24,970 nt of DNA, from contig CAZNTZ010000012.1 in NCBI GenBank assembly GCA_964576135.1, positions 1 through 24,970 of the forward strand, in the 5' to 3' direction. Positions 21,297-24,970 of this stretch are shown here, piece by piece. The notes under the pieces are model-generated. The model was not told the origin of the DNA, did not search any database, and saw only the letters and a list, made by a program, of their open reading frames with translations. Position numbers and translations under genes: made by a program. The stretch is from CAZNTZ01 sp964576135. GTDB taxonomy: Bacteria; Pseudomonadota; Alphaproteobacteria; Rs-D84. The first letter of the stretch is position 1. Every line of letters starts with the position of its first letter.

Positions 21297-21593
21297 ATGT
21301 CTTATAAAATAGATGAAAAAACGTTGGTGCTTTGCGAGAAAGTTTTTGGGCTTGAAATGCAAAAACTTATGGTTGTCGAAGAAATGGGTGAATTAATCCA
21401 AGAAATTATAAAAAATATGCGTGGGCACGAAAATCGCCCGCAAATCATTGCAGAAATGGCAGACGTTCGAAATATGTTTGAACAATTACAACATATTTAT
21501 TCTATATCAGATGAAGAACTTGACGATGCTCGTAAGGCAAAAATAGAACGAACACAAGAACGCATGAACAAAATACAGAGAAAAGATGGCTAA
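21297..21593 (+). CDS. MazG-like nucleotide pyrophosphohydrolase
   Basis: 98 residues from ATG 21297, which has GAGG just upstream; longer in-frame translation toward 20877 only shadows the opposite gene. The all-alpha NTP pyrophosphohydrolase signature is present: EEMGE (EExxE), then EMAD (ExxD) about 24 residues later, which bind magnesium. Such small single-domain proteins hydrolyse non-canonical or excess NTPs or dNTPs to monophosphates. The substrate cannot be told from sequence. The last 8 nt overlap rbfA. The remaining C-terminus is charged and helical. Confidence 0.75.
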   Translation: MSYKIDEKTLVLCEKVFGLEMQKLMVVEEMGELIQEIIKNMRGHENRPQIIAEMADVRNMFEQLQHIYSISDEELDDARKAKIERTQERMNKIQRKDG

Positions 21594-21939
21594 GAAAATA
21601 ATAAAAAATTCGAATCGCAGCGAAAAGATAGCAGGTGTCGTTCAAACGCATGTTGCAGAAATTTTGCGGGATAAGTTTAGTGATGATCCGATTCTGTCGG
21701 GTATAAATTTGGTTGGCTCTGAATCTCGTGGTGGATTACAGTTTGTGCGGCTGTTTTATTATGCGCATGGATTGAATTCTTCATCGGTTAATGCGTTACA
21801 ACAAAGACTTGACTCTATAACATCAATGGTCAGATATGAACTTGCCCAAAGAATGAATCAAAAATACGTACCTGATATAAAGTTTACTTATGATGACACT
21901 TTGGATAAGGCTGCCAGGATAGAGGAGTTATTAAAATGA
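21586..21939 (+). CDS. rbfA: 30S ribosome-binding factor RbfA
   Basis: 117 residues, the usual length. It assists maturation of the 16S rRNA 5' end and the late steps of 30S assembly. The KH-like fold is recognisable from RSEKIAGVVQTHVAEILRD near the N-terminus and the C-terminal VRYELAQRMNQKYVPDIKFTYDDT (region about 84-107). The gene overlaps the mazG-like gene by 8 nt and the nudix gene by 4 nt. The classical infB-rbfA-truB neighbourhood is absent. Confidence 0.92.
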   Translation: MAKKIIKNSNRSEKIAGVVQTHVAEILRDKFSDDPILSGINLVGSESRGGLQFVRLFYYAHGLNSSSVNALQQRLDSITSMVRYELAQRMNQKYVPDIKFTYDDTLDKAARIEELLK

Positions 21940-22610
21940 CAAAAATATATGATATTCCAGAATTAAGATATTCTTTGCAAGAAGTAAAATATTTGGTGGA
22001 ATATTATAAGCCATTTGATAAAAACGAAGAATTATATGTTTCAGAATTCAAAAAGTTTATAAACAGTTTTTCGTCCGGTGCAGGTATATTTTCAGAATCA
22101 AAAGAAGGCAGACCAGAAATTGTTGCCAGTGCAATTGTTATCAATCAAGATATGGATAAAATTTTAACTATTCATCATAAATTACACAATATGTATAAAC
22201 AACCAGGCGGACATATAGAACAATCAGATGAAAGACTAAAATTTGCTGCACTTCGTGAATTATCCGAAGAAACAGGTGTTGTTAAAAGTCATTTTTTAAA
22301 TGATGATAACCCATTTGATATTGTTTTATGGAATTTCCCAGAAAGAATAAAACACGGGGTCGTTATCCCAAAACATCCATGTTTTGACATTGCTTTTTTA
22401 ATCCAAACTGACGATAAAATTAAGTTGAATCCTAAGAAATCCGAAGTCAAAGATATAAAGTGGATGAATATTGATGATTTTAGTTCGCTTTATGATAATT
22501 TCGATATTACAAAACATCCTGTTTTATCTGCTAATCCGCATAATAAAGAATACAATCACAGAATTTATGAAAAAATTCTAAAGTTCAAAAATGCTAAAAA
22601 CAGAACTTAG
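21936..22610 (+). CDS. Nudix hydrolase
   Basis: 224 residues. The Nudix box at about 91-115 reads GGHIEQSDER...ALRELSEETGV; the REL-x-EE-x-G core is exact, while the first half has GGH...D as in many GGHIE-type Nudix enzymes. Such enzymes hydrolyse nucleoside diphosphates linked to another group. The first 60 residues are helical and precede the Nudix fold. ATG 21936 overlaps the rbfA stop as ATGA, and GAGGAG lies 8 nt upstream. Together with the mazG-like gene it puts two nucleotide-hydrolysing enzymes around rbfA. The substrate is unknown. Confidence 0.85.
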   Translation: MTKIYDIPELRYSLQEVKYLVEYYKPFDKNEELYVSEFKKFINSFSSGAGIFSESKEGRPEIVASAIVINQDMDKILTIHHKLHNMYKQPGGHIEQSDERLKFAALRELSEETGVVKSHFLNDDNPFDIVLWNFPERIKHGVVIPKHPCFDIAFLIQTDDKIKLNPKKSEVKDIKWMNIDDFSSLYDNFDITKHPVLSANPHNKEYNHRIYEKILKFKNAKNRT

Positions 22611-22674
22611 TCTTGTGTATATATTGCTTATATAAAAAAATTATAAAATTTTCTTCATTTTTCAAATAATGGGC

Positions 22675-22703
22675 TTGCATAAAAATTAATACTGGTTTAT
22701 TAT
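22675..22703 (+). promoter_or_regulatory. lepA promoter
   Basis: TTGCAT (22675-22680) and TATTAT (22698-22703) are 17 nt apart. The start near 22710 leaves a leader of about 30 nt, A-rich and without a visible SD. The upstream stretch 22611-22674 is very AT-rich and holds only a weak all-A/T hairpin (22637-22652). Confidence 0.65.
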
Positions 22704-22739
22704 TGCCGCAACAAATAATCATAAAACCAATAATCAGTT

Positions 22740-24539
22740 ATGAAGCAATCTAATATAAGAAATTTTTCAATTATCGCACATATTGACCACGGAAAATCAA
22801 CACTTTCCGATCGTCTTATTGAAACCACAGGTGGACTGCAATCTCGTGAAATGAAATCTCAAGTTTTGGACAGTATGGATATTGAACGTGAACGTGGAAT
22901 CACAATCAAGGCACAAACTGTGCGTTTGAATTATCGTGCAAAAGACGGCCAGGATTATCAATTAAATTTAATGGATACACCCGGACATGTTGACTTTTCT
23001 TACGAAGTATCACGTTCTTTGGCTGCATGCGAAGGTGCATTGTTACTGGTTGACGCAACCCAAGGTGTTCAGGCGCAAACATTGGCAAATGCATATTTGG
23101 CAATTGATAATGATTTAGAGATATTGCCGGTATTAAATACAATAGATTTGCCATCAAGCGATGTTGAAATGGCGCGTGAACAAATTTCAGATGTAATTGG
23201 TATTGCAGCTGATGAAGCTTTGTCTGTGTCTGGTAAAACTGGGGCAGGTGTTTCAGAATTATTAGAAACTATTGTTCAAAAATTACCGGCCCCTGTGGGT
23301 GATGAATCTGGTGCTGCGCGCGCACTTTTGGTTGATTCTTGGTATGACTCGTACCTGGGGGTCGTTGTTTTGGTGCGCGTTGTTGATGGCAGTTTATTAA
23401 AAGGTCAAAAAATAAAATTTATTGCAACAGGTGCTGAATATGTAATTGATAAAATTGGATATTTTACACCAAAAATGGTTTATACAGATGGGCTGTTAAC
23501 TGGTGAAATCGGATTTATTATTACTGGTATGAAAACGATTCGTGATTGTAAGGTTGGTGACACAATAATTGATGCCCGTGGATCCGGTGATTTGAAACCG
23601 CTGCCGGGATTCAAACCATCTGTGCCCGTCGTTTTCTCATCGTTCTTTCCAGTAGAGGCTGATTATTACCCAGACCTTCGTGATGGTGCTGAGAAATTGG
23701 CATTGAACGATGCGTCGTTTGTGTTTCAGGTTGAAAAATCAAGTGCGCTGGGGTTTGGTCTGCGTTGCGGATTCCTTGGATTACTGCATATGGAAATCAT
23801 TTCGGAACGGCTGTCACGTGAATTCGATTTGAATTTGATAAATACAATCCCAAGCGTGCTTTACAAGATTACATTAAAAGATGGTGAAAAAATCGATTTG
23901 GAAAATCCTGCGGATATGCCAGATCCAACAAAAATAGATTTTATCGAAGAACCATGGGTTCGCGCAACAATTATGATGCCTGATAAATATATGGGTGCGA
24001 TTATATCATTATGTGTTGAACGCCGCGGTATCCAAGAAAATATATCATATGTCGGTAATCGTGCAGTGATAGTTTATAAATTACCATTGGCCGAAATAGT
24101 TTTTGATTTTTATGACCGTGTAAAATCGCTTTCACAGGGTTACGCATCATTTGATTATACATTGGCTGGATACGAAGTTTCTGATTTGGTCAAAGTTTCA
24201 ATTTTGGTAAACGATGAAAATGTGGAACCTTTGTCATTTTTGTGCCACAGGTCATCATCTGAATCACGCGGACGCCAAATTGTGGAAAGATTAAAAGATT
24301 TAATTCCACGTCATCAGTTCAAAATACCGCTTCAGGCTGCGATCGGCGGTAAAATCATCGCCCGTGAAACAATCGCGGCATTCCGCAAGGATGTAACCGC
24401 AAAATGTTATGGCGGCGATATTACACGTAAACGTAAATTGCTCGAAAAACAGAAAGAGGGTAAAAAGCGTCTACGTTCATTTGGAAATGTTGAAATTCCA
24501 CAAACCGCGTTCATAAACGCATTGAAAGTTGGAAATTAA
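22740..24539 (+). CDS. lepA: Elongation factor 4 (LepA), GTPase
   Basis: 599 residues, the normal length. LepA is a ribosome-associated GTPase linked to back-translocation and initiation or assembly fidelity. G1 AHIDHGKST (13-21), a G2 region [10 protein letters not shown] (51-60) and G3 DTPGHVDF (79-86) are intact. G4 reads NTID (133-136) instead of NKID, and G5 reads SGKTG instead of SAKTG. Domains II, III and V follow, and the LepA-specific C-terminal domain is present ([18 protein letters not shown] region). No SD is visible, but the translated start is family-typical. A PNPOx-like gene follows after 2 nt. Confidence 0.96.
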   Translation: MKQSNIRNFSIIAHIDHGKSTLSDRLIETTGGLQSREMKSQVLDSMDIERERGITIKAQTVRLNYRAKDGQDYQLNLMDTPGHVDFSYEVSRSLAACEGALLLVDATQGVQAQTLANAYLAIDNDLEILPVLNTIDLPSSDVEMAREQISDVIGIAADEALSVSGKTGAGVSELLETIVQKLPAPVGDESGAARALLVDSWYDSYLGVVVLVRVVDGSLLKGQKIKFIATGAEYVIDKIGYFTPKMVYTDGLLTGEIGFIITGMKTIRDCKVGDTIIDARGSGDLKPLPGFKPSVPVVFSSFFPVEADYYPDLRDGAEKLALNDASFVFQVEKSSALGFGLRCGFLGLLHMEIISERLSREFDLNLINTIPSVLYKITLKDGEKIDLENPADMPDPTKIDFIEEPWVRATIMMPDKYMGAIISLCVERRGIQENISYVGNRAVIVYKLPLAEIVFDFYDRVKSLSQGYASFDYTLAGYEVSDLVKVSILVNDENVEPLSFLCHRSSSESRGRQIVERLKDLIPRHQFKIPLQAAIGGKIIARETIAAFRKDVTAKCYGGDITRKRKLLEKQKEGKKRLRSFGNVEIPQTAFINALKVGN

Positions 24540-24541
24540 AA

Positions 24542-24913
24542 ATGAAATTATCAAATGAACAAATTGATTTTATAAAAAATAACGAAGAAGTTATTTTTGC
24601 AACTGCTGATAAAAATGGTTATCCGCGTGCAATAATGGTTATACCCACATTTATAGAATCAGAAAAGATAGTTATTTCAAATATGCAGATGGTTGCATCT
24701 TATAAAAATATTCAAGAAAATCCGAAAGTATTTATTACATCTTATGACAAAGCAAGAAATTACAGTCTGAAAATCAGTGGATTGGCAAAATATATGGATA
24801 ACGGTCCAGATTTTGATTCAGCCAAAGATTTTGAATCAACAAGATGCGAATTTATACCCAAAGGAATAATAATCGTAAAGATTGAGGATTTTAAATATAC
24901 AAAAGAAAGTTAA
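24542..24913 (+). CDS. PNPOx-like (split-barrel flavin-binding) protein
   Basis: 123 residues. The pattern of an N-terminal helix, then FATADKNGYPRAIMVIPTF, a strand at IVISNMQM, VASYKNIQENPKVFITSYD and a closing strand IIIVKIEDFKY fits the pyridoxamine-5'-phosphate-oxidase-like split-barrel family, which binds FMN, F420 or heme. It is too short and divergent to be PdxH itself. It starts 2 nt after lepA, so it is co-transcribed. The actual cofactor and reaction are unknown. Confidence 0.72.
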   Translation: MKLSNEQIDFIKNNEEVIFATADKNGYPRAIMVIPTFIESEKIVISNMQMVASYKNIQENPKVFITSYDKARNYSLKISGLAKYMDNGPDFDSAKDFESTRCEFIPKGIIIVKIEDFKYTKES

Positions 24914-24933
24914 TAAAAGGCGGGGGCACAAGA

Positions 24934-24970
24934 ATGTCATATAAATTTCCATTTTCACCGGCGGTTTTGG
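24934..24970 (+). CDS. Start of a further gene, cut by the window edge
   Basis: An ATG at 24934 follows a strong purine-rich SD (AAAGGCGGGGG, 24917-24926) and opens a frame MSYKFPFSPAVL that runs off the window. It is too short to identify. Its position 20 nt after the PNPOx-like gene suggests the same operon. Confidence 0.5.
   Translation, partial: MSYKFPFSPAVL

Noticed and set aside
22637..22652. Rho-independent terminator after the nudix gene (AAAATT/AATTTT)
   Set aside because: The stem is six A/T pairs only; expected by chance in such AT-rich DNA.

Overview
The window is AT-rich and densely packed, with short intergenic gaps and clear hairpin terminators. The gene content and gene orders look alphaproteobacterial: dprA apparently behind plsY, uvrC-pgsA, and ftsE-ftsX-ydcF(DUF218)-plsC. 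Low G+C, a divergent DnaA and ankyrin/Cys-rich secreted proteins suggest an uncultured, host-associated or reduced-genome alphaproteobacterium (RF32/Enterousia-like or a Rickettsiales/Holosporales relative). That placement is inference; no rRNA is present to confirm it.

Layout. 1-2.6 kb: the tail of a probable plsY, dprA, then a divergent dnaA. 2.6-5 kb (minus): uvrC-pgsA. 5-8.6 kb (plus): a lone type IV pilin-like gene, rluC and an asmA-family gene. 8.7-9.8 kb: dnaN. Then ppa (minus) and efp (plus), diverging from two good promoters. 11.1-15.7 kb (minus): an accessory island between efp and tolB, made of a ribbon-helix-helix (RHH) regulator, a DinD-like protein, a large secreted ankyrin/Cys-rich/glycine-zipper protein and a small basic protein. 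15.9-17.2 kb: tolB. 17.3-20.6 kb (minus): a five-gene cell-envelope operon ftsE-ftsX-ydcF-plsC-nuclease. 20.7-21.2 kb (minus): a YqaA/DedA-type membrane protein. 21.3-22.6 kb (plus): overlapping mazG-like, rbfA and nudix genes. 22.7-24.9 kb: lepA and a PNPOx-like flavoprotein gene, then the start of another gene cut by the window edge.

How they work together. The housekeeping genes cover replication initiation and processivity (dnaA, dnaN), repair and transformation (uvrC, dprA), phospholipid synthesis (pgsA, plsC, probably plsY), division and envelope integrity (ftsEX, tolB, asmA), translation and ribosome maturation (efp, rbfA, lepA, rluC) and clean-up of pyrophosphate and nucleotides (ppa, mazG-like, nudix).

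Most interesting signals. (1) The RHH/dinD-like pair is preceded by a near-consensus promoter whose -35 lies inside an inverted repeat, which suggests an autoregulated module. (2) tolB, uvrC and ftsE all have a -10 hexamer ending 6-7 nt before an ATG with no Shine-Dalgarno (SD) sequence, which predicts leaderless mRNAs. (3) DnaA lacks the usual arginine finger, sensor I and sensor II residues but keeps Walker A/B and the DNA-binding signature. (4) LepA has NTID in place of the G4 motif NKID. (5) A mirror-symmetric bidirectional promoter lies between the yqaA-like and mazG-like genes.

No tRNA, rRNA, CRISPR array, insertion sequence or riboswitch was recognised. There is no gene-free stretch above 300 bases; the longest, 15624-15895, holds two promoters and an operator-like repeat.
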